NCBI GenBank assembly: GCA_001599815.1
Contig: BCIA01000003.1
Location: 1,116,001-1,180,000, forward strand
Length of the DNA stretch: 64,000 bases
Direction of reading: 5' to 3'
Source of the DNA: Furcasterigmium furcatum
Lineage: Eukaryota > Ascomycota > Sordariomycetes > Glomerellales > Plectosphaerellaceae
The position numbers and the translations under genes are program-made. This document shows, piece after piece, positions 21,701-32,202 of this stretch (position 1 is the stretch's first letter; each line of letters begins with the position of its first letter). The notes beneath the pieces are model-generated. The model had not been told where the DNA came from. It saw only the letters and a program-made list of their open reading frames with translations, and did no database searches.

Positions 21701-22191
21701 GGCTTCATACCATACAGGCTGTGGCAGAAGAGAACAACGTCGTACTTGTCGTCATCCCTCGTGCCGTTGTGCAGCTCGTAGGGAGTTCGGTGGATATCAG
21801 GGGGGCCGTCCAGAGAGGGGAGCAACGCGTTCGTCTGGGGGATGCTGGAGAGCCATTTTTCGCACTTGGTGGCGAACAAACCGTTAGGCTCGTAGGCGGT
21901 GTATCTGCCGATCTTCCGCCTCAGAGTATCAGGCAGATGCCCGAGGATGCTCTTGGGGCCGGGTCCAATCTCAAGGATCGAGACACGGTTCCGCGAGTTG
22001 AAGAGAGGGGCCAGCAGCTGAGATAGCTGGGGGATGATGAAGTCTTGGTACGTGGCCCATCCTGGACCCTGAAGCAAGATGTCAAAGCCGGCGCTGTACT
22101 GGGCGTCGGACAAGGCCTGCCTTGGGGACGGTGTTGTCGTCGCAGTAGCTGCTTGTTCGAGAGCCCGCTTGAGGGAGTCGAGAGTCGCCAT
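18712..22191 (-). CDS. Four-part fusion: methyltransferase-like / FAD-linked oxidase / phosphomevalonate-kinase-like / adenine phosphoribosyltransferase-like
   Basis: One uninterrupted frame encodes 1159 aa from ATG 22191. Residues 1-270 resemble a class I SAM methyltransferase (SILEIGPGPKSIL at 71-83). Residues 300-760 form an FAD_binding_4/berberine-bridge type oxidase: VVGGGHSG with His341 as the likely covalent FAD residue, a QGGIGHQARMHGLACD block near 420, and a C-terminal BBE-like SWDPSNVLAY at 744-753. Residues 763-950 resemble animal-type phosphomevalonate kinase, with P-loop GESGAGKD at 772-779 followed by an SSRTKQQFAAASGADFSLLL segment and YKE. Residues 960-1159 resemble adenine phosphoribosyltransferase, with PRPP motif VVVVDDMLATGKT at 1093-1105 and PDFPRAGIQF near 976. 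No signal peptide or membrane span is visible, so it is probably cytosolic. The combined reaction is unknown. The first region is the least certain. Confidence 0.85.
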   Translation of the reverse strand: MATLDSLKRALEQAATATTTPSPRQALSDAQYSAGFDILLQGPGWATYQDFIIPQLSQLLAPLFNSRNRVSILEIGPGPKSILGHLPDTLRRKIGRYTAYEPNGLFATKCEKWLSSIPQTNALLPSLDGPPDIHRTPYELHNGTRDDDKYDVVLFCHSLYGMKPTRRFIEQALGMLPGRPRGEMVVVFHRDGVLRLDGLVCHQTASFPTGLVRVADHDGILDQFSSFIVGCCMEDAKADEDIRVEWCKVCRALGRRETSHPDHLLFSSPNVMMAFTQHATSLPELMALVPSATEPVVVKNREARLHQPAVLLKPTEVRHVQHCVQWAVKNRVGLTVVGGGHSGHCLWPNVVGIDMGAFDNVSILEEDEETGEEPRPEPSFLVVAGGGCKTGDIVHKTMERGLGVPLGSRPSVGAGLWLQGGIGHQARMHGLACDAVVGAVVVGLESGQVFFVGCVPSQNRPAGAVRPENEADLLWAIKGAGTNFGIVVSVVFKAFEDTIYTFRNWVVPLRDNLDGQHRLREFNEAVTEKLPRKCSADAYLFWDAGRLRLGVTMIESPTGLLDSEKPAPTPASKLISAVMGPEDDVKAVDSLGLFNTEMYMSRMHGGHGGGKTSAFKRCIFLRRIGEPKLAERLVAAVESRPSLLCYLHLLQGDGVVGDVLSEATAFGCRFWDFACVITGVWPRDQDGTEAARRAVRWVYDVAGDLLPLSTGAYGADLGPDPRDAGLAARAFGPNRPRLARLKRSWDPSNVLAYACPLPKAPMEPKLIILVTGESGAGKDYCAEIWAGMFRACPATFTGADKIIRADVVSISSRTKQQFAAASGADFSLLLHDREYKEKCRPALTAFYADQVRQRPRLPEELFLDAVYYAAACELDVVLVAGMREDAPVAAYAHLVPDSMLVEVRVEASEETRRIRRGCDGDNEVEDSRDTMDDVPTYVFDNEETGIVAAKRFAMDLLLPHLFHARRKLADMVLSVPDFPRAGIQFRHILNICQSPDGIFTCGLVFEFLLHAWKPVGAVVSCEAGGFMFGTLMAASANVPLVLIREAGKLPPPTVSVAKYPSHISSLSQGGSAEDSVQERIEMERDVIPKGASVVVVDDMLATGKTLCGVLRLLNEDGIANEQVHVLVVAEFPVHRGRQLLRQCGFGKVCVRSLLVFGDA

Positions 22192-23655
22192 CTCAGATGC
22201 AATATGGGTGAGAGAATCTCGAAAGGGTGTGGACAGAACAGTGCAGGGGGCATTTCAAGAATCGCAACGACAGGTGGCGGGACTCAAATAAATACCTGCG
22301 GTCGCAAGGTAAGAGAACCCGTTTGTCGCAAGGCATCCGACGCAAGTTGTTTGTCGAATCCGGAACGAGTCATTGCCGGCTGCAGAAACATGCATCCATA
22401 GAAGCAAGAGTCCCCGCATGAGGATCTTGAAAACAGCTGCAATCTCATCTGTAGTGTTGCAGCGGATTCGGCTCTTGAGTGCGTTGGATCTTGTGGTGGT
22501 GATGGTTTGTTGGAAAATTCCGAGCCTCCGGGGCTGTCCGAGAGATGTAGATGTAGATAGACCTCCTCCTGTGAGTCGTCCGTTCCAATCCCAATGGGCC
22601 CCCTGCCTGATTGCGTTGTTGCAGCCTCTACCCAACAAAGGGCGCGGAGCCGAGTTGTGCAACGTGAGAGACTCCGCAGGGAGGCGACGTGCAGACGACA
22701 CCACGCATCGTCCGTTGAGTGTTTGTCAGCCTGGTGCTGTAACTGTTTGCTTGTTTCTGGTGTTAGTCCAGGGTGCACTTGGCTGAGTCCATCATCAAGG
22801 GCCAAAAGACAGCTAGACGAACGATCTTCAGGAGGAGGTTGGAGAATGCGACTCCTCCCCTCAAGCTGTTTACTAGATAGATGCAAGCCACGCATCAGTA
22901 TCGGGAAAAGCGCAAAACTACCAGCGAACTACTCGCGTCTCTTGAATACATGACGACATCTCATTCCCAAATATGAAAGATGGACGACACCTAGACGGCC
23001 CTAACACCCTGTGGCCCGAGTCCCCTCCAACCTATTTCCCCCTACTTCTGTTGGTTGCCCCTCACGCTCTTCAGCCGATGCCACCATCGCCGTCCCGTCT
23101 CGAGTCCGCCCTATCACCGGCCCGTCTAAGACACCCTGTGAGGTAAAGGGTCTTAGCCAAGCCCCTGTCCGGAGGATCTGTCCCGCCCGATCGCGCATGC
23201 TACCCCAATGATCGACGCCCGAGTCGTGTCAGCGGCTGAGGAGGGACAGCTGCCAACCCCTCCTAGGGCATGCAAACTAGCACTGGGCGCCTGTCAATCC
23301 CCTTCTGGTCGACTTGTCGCGTCCGAATCGGTGAATTGGGTGTTCGGCATCGAGGCAGATCACGGCGGATATCTATGGATCGCCGCTCCGGTGGGATGAA
23401 GGGCGGACGGGACTCACGCAGCGCTCATCTGACTTATGACGCTATGGCGGCATCACCGTCATGTTCGGGGTGGTGATCACGACGGCGACCGGGATGGGCT
23501 TATTTAAAATATACGGGAAATTCCCCGAAGCTTGCTGTAGGGAGATGCTATTCCAACTCCATCGATAGGCTCGGGATAGTTGATGAGCATCCTTGAAGCC
23601 ATTCTTCGGTCGTGCGCTCCCTTGTCTCTTCACCACTTACACCACTTACACCACC
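22192..23655. other. Intergenic region between the divergent fusion gene and aquaporin
   Basis: About 1.5 kb of shared upstream sequence for two divergently transcribed genes. Open frames present have no recognisable motif or family. Confidence 0.45.
23501..23514 (+). promoter_or_regulatory. Candidate TATA-like element for the aquaporin gene
   Basis: An AT-only block (TATTTAAAATATA) stands out in GC-rich surroundings about 155 nt upstream of the aquaporin ATG at 23656. Position and sequence suit a TATA element; this is inference only. Confidence 0.35.
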
Positions 23656-24553
23656 ATGCCCGGATACCTGTCAAAGGACCGAAGCCCACCGACGGGCCGC
23701 TCAGACCGCCACCTATCAGCCGTCGGAGGCCACCTCGTCGCCGGCTCGGGCGAGTTCGTCGGGACGTTCCTGTTCCTCTTCATGGCCTACGGCGGGCACC
23801 TCATGGCCGTCACGACCGCCACCGCCGCCGACGTGACCCCCGCCGGCACCACGGGCAGCACGACCATTATCTACATCTCCTTCGCCTACGGCTTCTCCCT
23901 CCTCGTCAACGTCTGGGCCTTCTTCCGCGTCAGCGGTGGCCTCTTCAACCCGGCCGTCACCCTCGGCCTCGTCCTCTCGGGCGGCGTCCCCTGGGTCCGC
24001 GGCCTCGTCCTCGTCCCCGCCCAGCTCCTCGCGTCCATGTGCGCCGGCGGCCTCGTCTCGGCCATGTTCCCCGGCAACATCGCCAACGTCAACACCCTCC
24101 TCAACTCCGACACCTCCATCGCGCAGGGCGTCTTCCTCGAGATGTTCTTCACGTCGCAGCTCATCATCGTCGTCCTCATGCTCGCGCAGGAGAAGTCGAG
24201 GGACACGTTCCTCGCGCCCGTCGGCATCGGTCTGACGGTGTTTGTGGTCGAGATCCCAGGTACGTCCGCCAACTTCACCATTACGTCCAGTGTTAATCTC
24301 CCATCTCTCTCCAGGCGTCTGGACGACGGGCGGCTCGCTCAACCCAGCACGGAGCTTCGGGTGCGCCGTCGCGTCCGCGGATTTCCCCGGGTACCACTGG
24401 ATCTTCTGGATCGGGCCATGCCTAGGAGCCCTCCTGGCGACGGCGTACTTCTGGCTCATCAAGTGGCTGCACTATGAGGAGGCGAACCCGGGACAGGACG
24501 CCCCAGACCCGGAGGCCGCGACGCGGATCGCGAGTAACCTTTCGGAGGTGTAG
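23656..24553 (+). CDS. Aquaporin / MIP family channel
   Basis: Exons 23656-24259 and 24315-24553 flank a 55-nt intron (GTACGT...CTCCAG), giving 280 aa. The start is the ATG after the short CCACC run; an upstream frame extension lacks an ATG. The protein has six hydrophobic segments and both pore signatures: NPA at residues 98-100 (GGLFNPAVTLG) and NPA at 211-213 (SLNPARSFG), the second created in the correct frame only after splicing. The Arg after the second NPA belongs to the selectivity filter. The short loop before LNPARS suits an orthodox water channel more than the longer aquaglyceroporins. It should form a tetrameric plasma-membrane or vacuolar channel for water or small solutes. It is convergent with the proline-racemase-family gene. 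Confidence 0.92.
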
Positions 24554-24813
24554 GCAGCTTGGGCGCTGTCAGAGGCATTCGGAGTCTCAATGATATTTGA
24601 GGGGGATATTGCGAAGAGAGCGTCTCAGCGGCTTGGCTTTCAGTGCGATGTAGCGGTTCCTTTCAAGCCTTGGCCCAAGATGGTACAAGTTGTCAAATCT
24701 TTCAAGATCTTCTGCGCAAAGGACACGTCGACATGCATGCTATCTACCTATTCATGCCGTGGCCTAGTCTCGGATGAAGCACATATGTGTTGCAACAACC
24801 ATGCCCGCTTACC

Positions 24814-25851
24814 TCAGTCCCGGGCATCCCAGAGATCACCGACCCTGAACCCCTGCTGGAAAGGGTCCGTACGATCCAGGACAACCTGCTGAAACCCATA
24901 AATCCACGCGCTCCCCTTGATAGTCGGCAGCACGGCATCATATCCTCCGACCTTTGTGACCCCGCGGATATGCGACTGGAACTCCGTCCCTGTGACACTG
25001 ATGTGCCTGAACCTCTCGCCCTCCTTCAGCAGCCCCCTGGCATGCAGCACCGCGAGCCTCGCACACGTCCCGGTGCCGCAGGGGCTCCGGTCCAGCCTCC
25101 CCGGCGAGACTACGACCGTGTTCACCGACTTCTTGCCCCCATCCCCGTCGTCCTCTAGCGGCCCGGCGATGAGGAAGATGCTCACACCACGGATGCCCGG
25201 GTTCTCCGGGTGCACGGGGTCCGTCTGCGCCTGCGCGGCCCTCTTGAGCAGCTCGCCTAGCCGTACGAGCTCCCTCCCGTTGCGCGAGGTGATCTCGACG
25301 CCGAGCCGGGCGGCGTCCACGATGCCGTAGACCATCCCGCCCCATGCGAGGTCGATCTTGACCCTCCCCAGCTCGGGGACGTCGATCTCGACGTCCAGCG
25401 CGAACGCGAACGCGGGGACGTTGTCGAACGACACGGCCGTACACTTCCCGTCGCTGCAGTCCGCGGTGACGGCGACGAGGCCCGCGGCGGTGTCGAGGTT
25501 GAGCCTTGTCGTGGGCTCGACCATCGGCACCATGCCCGTCTCGAGCAGGACCGTCGTGGTGCAGATGGCGTTGGAGCCGGACATGGGCGCGTACTCGTCG
25601 CTCTCCATGATGAGGAAGCCGGCGTCGGCCCGCGGGTCGCAGGGCGGGAGGACGAGGTTGACGTTCCGCGATGGCTTGCCGCGGGGCTCGTTCAGGAGGA
25701 GCTGCCGCACGCTGTCCTCCTTGGTCCAGAAGTGCATCATCTTGTCGTACATGGTCTTGCCGGGGACGTCGAGGACGCCGCCGATGATGACATCGCCGAT
25801 CTCACCGGCGCAGTGGGCGTTGACGAGGCTGATTGTTCGTAAGGAGCGCAT
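24814..25851 (-). CDS. Proline racemase superfamily protein (hydroxyproline epimerase/dehydratase-like)
   Basis: Single-exon 345-aa protein from ATG 25851, the usual family length. It shows the superfamily's paired catalytic blocks: MSGSNAI (residues 90-96, normally MCGH) and DRSPCGTGTCARLA (Cys258). The first catalytic Cys is thus Ser91 and the second is Cys258, a Ser/Cys pair. Proline racemases and 4-hydroxyproline epimerases use Cys/Cys and trans-3-hydroxy-L-proline dehydratases use Cys/Thr, so the reaction cannot be assigned. Hydroxyproline epimerase or dehydratase activity is the best guess. The C-terminal TEFQSHIRGVTKVGGYDAVLP block and GSAWIYGFQQ are conserved family features. It is probably cytosolic and would take part in hydroxyproline use, for example from collagen or plant wall extensins. 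Confidence 0.85.
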   Translation of the reverse strand: MRSLRTISLVNAHCAGEIGDVIIGGVLDVPGKTMYDKMMHFWTKEDSVRQLLLNEPRGKPSRNVNLVLPPCDPRADAGFLIMESDEYAPMSGSNAICTTTVLLETGMVPMVEPTTRLNLDTAAGLVAVTADCSDGKCTAVSFDNVPAFAFALDVEIDVPELGRVKIDLAWGGMVYGIVDAARLGVEITSRNGRELVRLGELLKRAAQAQTDPVHPENPGIRGVSIFLIAGPLEDDGDGGKKSVNTVVVSPGRLDRSPCGTGTCARLAVLHARGLLKEGERFRHISVTGTEFQSHIRGVTKVGGYDAVLPTIKGSAWIYGFQQVVLDRTDPFQQGFRVGDLWDARD

Positions 25852-28800
25852 ACTTGCGGGGGGTTAGTGATGAGTGAAAGGAAGGCTATGGTGTTATGAG
25901 TGCGGTCTTGAAGAAGCGAGGGCGGAGGTGTGACACTCGATATCACCGGGCAATCTCATATATTTGTACCGGCTGGGCGTGTACTTGTCCTCCCACCTTC
26001 CAATTGCAGCAATTTGAAAGGTGATTAGAGAGAACTGCTGGCCCAAAGACCCTCCAGTGAATTACTGGCTGGTCGATAAGTAGGAAAGCATCCGCGAGAA
26101 TTGGGGCATCGCGGGATGTCCCCAATCGCGCCCTTCGTCTGCCCCGCGTCTTACCCCGCGCTGTGGCTCTGGAAGCAGACATGAGAACCACTTTCATGCC
26201 GGTTACTTACCTATCACTGCAGCAGAAGGCATAATGGTTGACCTTGATGACATGGGAGCCCGCTTCGGTCAGGGAACTTACATGCACACCGAGCGACGTG
26301 GTGGCCGCCCGGACTGTGGCTCGTGTGGCTCTCATCTCTCTCTCCTGAGCCCCTGATTTCCCGGCCGATGGATGCTCTCTCATAACCACCATGGCCATCC
26401 AACATCCAGCCTGGAACGCCCAGGTGATAGACTCAAGCCCCTAATCCCCCGGACACCAAACCCTTTGCCTGGAGACACCTGCGCCCGTAGTCAGGCACTC
26501 TAGGTGGTTTGTCCGCAGGGGAGGAAGACGAGAAGACGCACGGCCCATCGATCCAACTGGATATCAACGGCCAGTCCGGCTCAGGAGGTCGCCACTGACA
26601 CCTCCTCAGACAACCGCCTGCCTTCTCGGCATGAAGAACCACGGCCAAGCCAGCACCCGCCCTTCCATATGGTTTCTAGAAGGCCACCGGGCGCGGCCCC
26701 AGAGTCTCGGCTCTCCCTCGCCTGATCTCGCGGTCCGTCCGCCTGGTGAAACATGATCTCCCCATCTCGTCTGATCGCCATGCAACACGCATGCGCCCTC
26801 CTCGCCTCCCCCTTTCCCGCGCAGGACACTCTCTGCGCCCGTAGGCGACGACGGGGTTTCGTGACCGGTTTCGTCGCTTCGAGAGTCGCGGCCAATCAAC
26901 GCCCCTCTGCCGTCGTCCCGGGCCCCTGGTTGTCAGATGTGCTCATTGTATCATATGTCGTGTTAATTATAGGGCTGCCCGTTGCCGGGCGGGCGCGCGT
27001 GGTCTGTCGACAATCGAGGAAGTAATATTATTAATGTTCCGCAGCGCGGCCGTCCCTTCGGCAATGAGGCTCGCTTTCGTCAGCGGGCGTCACGTCACGC
27101 GGCAGCTGCCGGTAATTTCACATTTTCGATACGGCCTCCGCCCGTGGCAAGCCGACCTGACTAGGTAGGTATCGCTCCTGATACTCCACGGCGGAACACG
27201 CGAGTCATCTGCGCTAGACGCCGTGGCGCTCGCGATGGGCATGCACTCCAGCTCAAGCCTGGCTGGCCCCGATCACCATCGGCTCGTCCGAAAGAGAGGC
27301 CCTCTCTCAGCGGCCGCCTCGCGGAGAGTGAACCTCTGTGCGCGCCGCGCGATGCCTAGCCCCTTCCGGACGGTTAAGATCAGGGGCGCCGCTGCTCGCC
27401 TCGCTACGGCGGCATCGAAAAGGGGCAGGTGGAGCGCGAGCCATGTGGCACCCCTGGTCTCAACACGAGAGCCTCGGGCCAAGCCCCAGCAGAAGACTAG
27501 CAGTTGAGAGAAATTGGGCTTATTTCGAACGCGAGATTTGCGCCCTCGAACGACCATGACGGAGCCTGCAGTACAGAGTCGTTTCTGCGGCACCCGCTGC
27601 TGCTGACGCTGTCAGACGGGTTGCCGCATGACATTGCTGGGTCTCCCTTGGATGCGCTGCTGCTGCTGCTGCGTGTAAGCCATGGCCGTTGAGGCCGTTT
27701 GATGATTTCCGCCGCCGAGGAGAGTCAAAACGGCGCAGGCATGAATGATCGTGAACAGGGACTAGGGACCTTGAATCGCAAACTGTGGTGCGGAAGTCCC
27801 TTGCGGAGCCTGGGCATGGCCTGATCGTGGAGTCTGCTCAGTCGAAATTGATGCGCGACCGCCGCCGTGCCCCGCAGCACTGTATCCGTCTGGTGCTAGT
27901 TTAGCTGGATCTTGTCAGGTTGATTGACGAACCGCGGTGATCGCCCAAGAGCGGAACTGAAGAAGGTGACGATCGTGTCTTGGGATGATCATGTGGAGTT
28001 TGAGAAGCCGGTAGGATGTCCTGCCGTTGACGGACGCATTGAAGGGGCGGGGATGATGGTCGCATGGGTGCTCAGTGTTTGTTTCAAGGGGGTCATCGAC
28101 GTGGCAATGTGTCGCCTTCTAGAACACTGCGAAGGTGGTGATATCTGACGGGCGGCCGTGATCCCTCCCAGGTCTCTGTGACAGCTCCGTGCCGGGAACC
28201 AGATGGCGGTGTTAGCCACCCACTGACTGAAGCTGGCAAGCTGGTTAAGCTGGAAGACCAGCCCTGTCTTGTCTCTGTGCCACAAAATTGTCTTGGGTTG
28301 TGCGCAAACATCTTGTTGGCTTGTTGGCCGCCAGGTTTCAACAGCTGCAGCATCAAAGTGTGGCAGGACATTTTGTTAGAGGTGAGAGAGCTGACGAGAT
28401 CCCACGCCCGGCGCCTCCGTCTGGAAGCCCATCGGTCGTGCGGATGGCGTTTCGACGGGTGTGAGGCCGTTGTTTCCGGGCCGTCCAGCTCCTCAAGGTT
28501 ATCTGGACGTTGGCTGAGACAATGTCAGGTGAGGGGCCAATCAGTCTCCTCATGGCGAGACACGGATCTATCGTGTCTCGGGGCTGGTAGGCGTTCGTGT
28601 GGCTGACCGTCGCTGCTGCAGACGAAGCTGCGTTGCTTCTGTGATTACTTGGCGTCGTCTAGACTCCGCCGGATGTCGGCCACACCGTTGCTTCTTCTGA
28701 TAGTTTCTGTGATATTGACGATGGGATCTGTGACAGATGACGGTGAAGGAGGCTGGCCGGGCTGAGCCGAGCCTGCCGGGAAAACGAGGCGCTGAGGCAG

Positions 28801-30329
28801 AGGCGTACCTTGGTTTGTTGTAGAGATCTGACTGGCGGCAGGTCAAGCTTCCGGAAGATTCGAGATGTTGTCCACGAGGCGATGGCTGGTCAACTGGTGG
28901 AAGGGGGAAACAAGCCCTCGTCCTGCGGCAAGCTGCATGTCACCAGCGACGAGGCAAACGGACTCGCAGCAGCCAAGGCAAGCAAACACGCAGGACATGC
29001 CTATCGGGAGGGGCCACGAAAGAAGAATGATATTGTGCCGCGCGCTGGCACCCGTCTGCATCTAGCCGGCTCGAGGCAAGCCAACAGACAGCCTGGGCAT
29101 CGGAGGCGGCGGCCTGTGGGGGGCTTGAGGCGATCACATGTAGCATTCGGCTGGCAGAAGTGCCGGATTGTGGCTCAAGAAGAGACAAACGGGCGGCCAG
29201 CAGAAGATTGACGGGAGGAATGATGTGGCGTCTTGACAAGTCGGTGCTGCGGTATCATTTAGGACTGCTGCATGTCGATCTTCATCGTCGCGACAGCGCG
29301 ACGCCCGCCGAGCCTGATGCGCTGGTCAAGTCGTCTCCTGTGCCTGCCAGCTGCCACTGAGGATAGGCCCCGGTAGTCGGACGCCGGACCACCTCGGCGC
29401 AGGCCAGGGACAGACAGGTGGAAGGATTCGGCCTGCTCGTTCTGGCTCCGGGGGAGGGGCCCCTTGCAGCGAATTTGCAGCAGCCCATGCAGCGGCAGAC
29501 GAACGCCTGGAATGCCACCCCGTGCTGGTGGTCCTCCTGGGATGAATGACAAAGGTTCCTGTTCGTCATATTGTCTCTGTTCGACTGACGGCCGGCGGCG
29601 GTGTGCTGGTTTGGCTGGCAACGGGCGATCCGCCAGCCGGGGCAGCCGCGATGCTAGAGCGGTCCTAGCGGATGTCCCTGATCGCCCGCGAGAGCTGGGA
29701 GGAGACTCGCAAAGCAAATTTCACATTTGCTTTTAGGAGTGGTGCTAGCGGGCTCTTGATCTTCCATGGGGGGGGTTGGACTGGGCGACGGGGTTGGACA
29801 AGGAGCAGGTCTTTGAATGAGAGTCGATGGTCCAAGACATCCTCGCCGTCGGAGCTAAGGAGCACCACCGGGAATTGTAAGTGGCCGAAACTGAGCCCAG
29901 GGTGGGGACCCGGCCTCTTCCAGGGAGCTCGCCCCGCCCAGCACCTGCCCCGAGGTGCCCCGTTTCGGGGCTTTCTTCGTACTGTGCCTCAGCGCCTCCC
30001 CCAGCGGGCCTACAGCTGCTCTAGCGGACGTTGCGGGCGCATCAGACGCCGACGCCACACTGTGTACCTGCGCCTGCCCTGACCCTGCCAGGCCAGCCTG
30101 CACGCACTCCGTGGATCTTGCACAACCCCTGCTCCCCTCAACTGGGCAGTCCTGGCCCGCGATTCGCCAGAAGCCCCCGCCCAGACTCCTTGCACTTCCC
30201 CAGCTGCACCATCGTCCCCTGACCTCCTATCCTTTCCCTCTCCACCCGCATTAAACTGTTCCTTCCGAAATCCCCTTCCCTTTTCTCCCTCCTCCCCCAA
30301 TCTCGAGCCCGTCGCAGACGCAACCCCCG
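25852..30329. other. Gene-free stretch of about 4.5 kb upstream of the G-alpha gene
   Basis: No frame here shows a recognisable family, good composition or consistent splicing. The sequence alternates GC-rich and mixed segments with many short chance frames on both strands. The right side becomes strongly C/T-rich as it approaches the G-alpha gene and probably holds its promoter and long 5' leader. Confidence 0.45.
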
Positions 30330-30372
30330 ACCCATCCATCCATTCACCCATCCCATCCCATCCCATCCTATC
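30330..30372. repeat. CCATC/CCCAT short tandem repeat
   Basis: A run of CCATC and CCCAT units (CCATCCATCC, then CCCATCCCATCCCATCC) lies about 550 nt upstream of the G-alpha start within a long pyrimidine-rich stretch, presumably in the promoter or 5' leader. Confidence 0.7.
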
Positions 30373-30908
30373 CCCCTTCGCCTCTTCCAACTGGTGATCG
30401 GTTTGCGTCTTTCATTCCTTTTTGATTTCTTCGTTTCCGAAGCCATCGTCAGCTCCAATTGATCGTTGGCCCTTGTTGCTTTGCGGAGGATTGGTGAGTC
30501 TCTCCCGTCTCCCTCGATGGCCTGATTCGGCCTCCCTTCGCCCTCGATTTTTGCCGGCTGCTGTCTCGGCGACCCTTGGATCTGGTTCCTCGACGCGACG
30601 ATTGCCGCCATCGATGCCTCCCGAGCCGCCATCGCCCTCATCTCTTCGCGACGGATACGACGGAGCAAACTCGCAAAGAAGCTCGCCAGGAGTCGCGCCT
30701 CACGTCGCCCGTCGCCCCCGAGATGCCGTCGGACAGCAGCCGTGCACATTCGGATTGCCTCACTCCAGCTTGCGACAGAGTTTGCTGACATGAATGCCTC
30801 CCACTAGCCCAACGAACGCACGGGAACACTCCGACGATACCCTTCACACCCGATTCTATCGATACCTAATCCCAATTCGCTTCCGTCCGACGACGAGCCA
30901 CCGCCAAG

Positions 30909-32202
30909 ATGGGCTGCGGCATGAGCACGGAGGAGAAGGAGGGCAAGGCCCGCAACGAGGAGATTGAGAACCAGCTCAAGAGGGATAAGATGATGCAGCG
31001 CAACGAGATCAAGATGCTTCTTCTGGGTGAGCCTCCATACACCCCCTACTGCCGGTCGACCCCGACCCCGACGACCAGCGTCCACCAACCTCGGACCACA
31101 AGGCTCTGTCGTTGTCCACGTCTGCCGTCCACCCAACTAACGATTCCCAGGTGCTGGTGAATCTGGAAAGTCGACTATCCTGAAGCAGATGAAGCTGATC
31201 CACGAGGGTGGCTACTCGCGCGACGAGAGGGAATCCTTCAAGGAAATCATCTTCAGCAACACCGTCCAATCGATGCGCGTCATCCTCGAGGCCATGGAGT
31301 CTCTCGAGCTTCCTCTCGAGGACCAGCGCATGGAGTACCACGTCCAGACCATCTTCATGCAGCCCGCCCAGATCGAGGGCGACGTTCTGCCGCCGGAGGT
31401 TGGCAGCGCCATCGAGGCTCTGTGGAAGGATCGCGGTGTCCAGGAGTGCTTCAAGCGCTCCAGGGAGTACCAGCTCAACGACTCTGCCCGATAGTGAGTC
31501 TCACCTCAGTGCCCCCGCCCTCCTGACTCGATTTCTGACTCGCCGCAGCTACTTCGACAACATTGCTCGCATCGCCGCCCCCGACTACATGCCCAACGAC
31601 CAAGACGTCCTGCGCTCGCGTGTAAAGACGACCGGTATCACCGAGACGACCTTCATCATCGGCGACCTGACGTACAGGATGTTCGACGTCGGCGGTCAAC
31701 GATCCGAACGCAAGAAGTGGATTCACTGCTTCGAGAACGTCACCACCATCCTCTTCCTGGTGGCCATCTCCGAGTACGACCAGCTCCTCTTCGAGGACGA
31801 GACGGTCAACCGTATGCAGGAGGCCCTGACCCTGTTCGACTCCATCTGTAACTCGCGGTGGTTCATCAAGACGTCCATCATCCTGTTCCTGAACAAGATC
31901 GACAGATTCAAGGAGAAGCTCCCCGTGAGCCCCATGAAGAACTACTTCCCCGACTACGAGGGCGGTGACGACTACGCCGCCGCTTGCAACTACATCCTGA
32001 ACCGTTTCGTCAGCCTGAACCAGCATGAGACCAAGCAGATCTACACGCACTTCACCTGCGCGACCGACACAACACAGATCCGCTTCGTCATGGCTGCTGT
32101 CAATGGTCAGTCCCGTCCCGTGTCACACTTGTATGAACTCCCAGCTGACTCCTCCCAGACATCATCATCCAGGAGAACCTGCGTCTGTGCGGTCTGATCT
32201 AA
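30909..32202 (+). CDS. gna-1: Heterotrimeric G protein alpha subunit, fungal group I (GNA-1 type)
   Basis: Four exons are inferred: 30909-31026, 31151-31493, 31549-32105 and 32159-32202, with introns of 124, 55 and 53 nt. The result is exactly 353 aa, the normal size for this group. It starts MGCGMS (N-myristoylation Gly2, palmitoylation Cys3) and ends CGLI, with Cys350 the pertussis-toxin-type site. The P-loop GAGESGKS (40-47), switch I (RVKTTGITET), switch II (DVGGQRSERKKW), NKID and TCATDT guanine-binding motifs are all present and intact. Two splice junctions fall within conserved blocks (LLG|AGESGKS and SARY|YFDN), which fixes the exon ends. Group I alpha subunits couple membrane receptors to cAMP and MAPK signalling controlling growth, mating, conidiation and virulence. 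It acts at the plasma membrane. Confidence 0.97.

Noticed and set aside
20641..22026. Long plus-strand frames opposite the four-domain fusion (also 18703-19962)
   Set aside because: Antisense to a clearly coding frame with intact motifs; the composition is Arg/His-rich with no motif.
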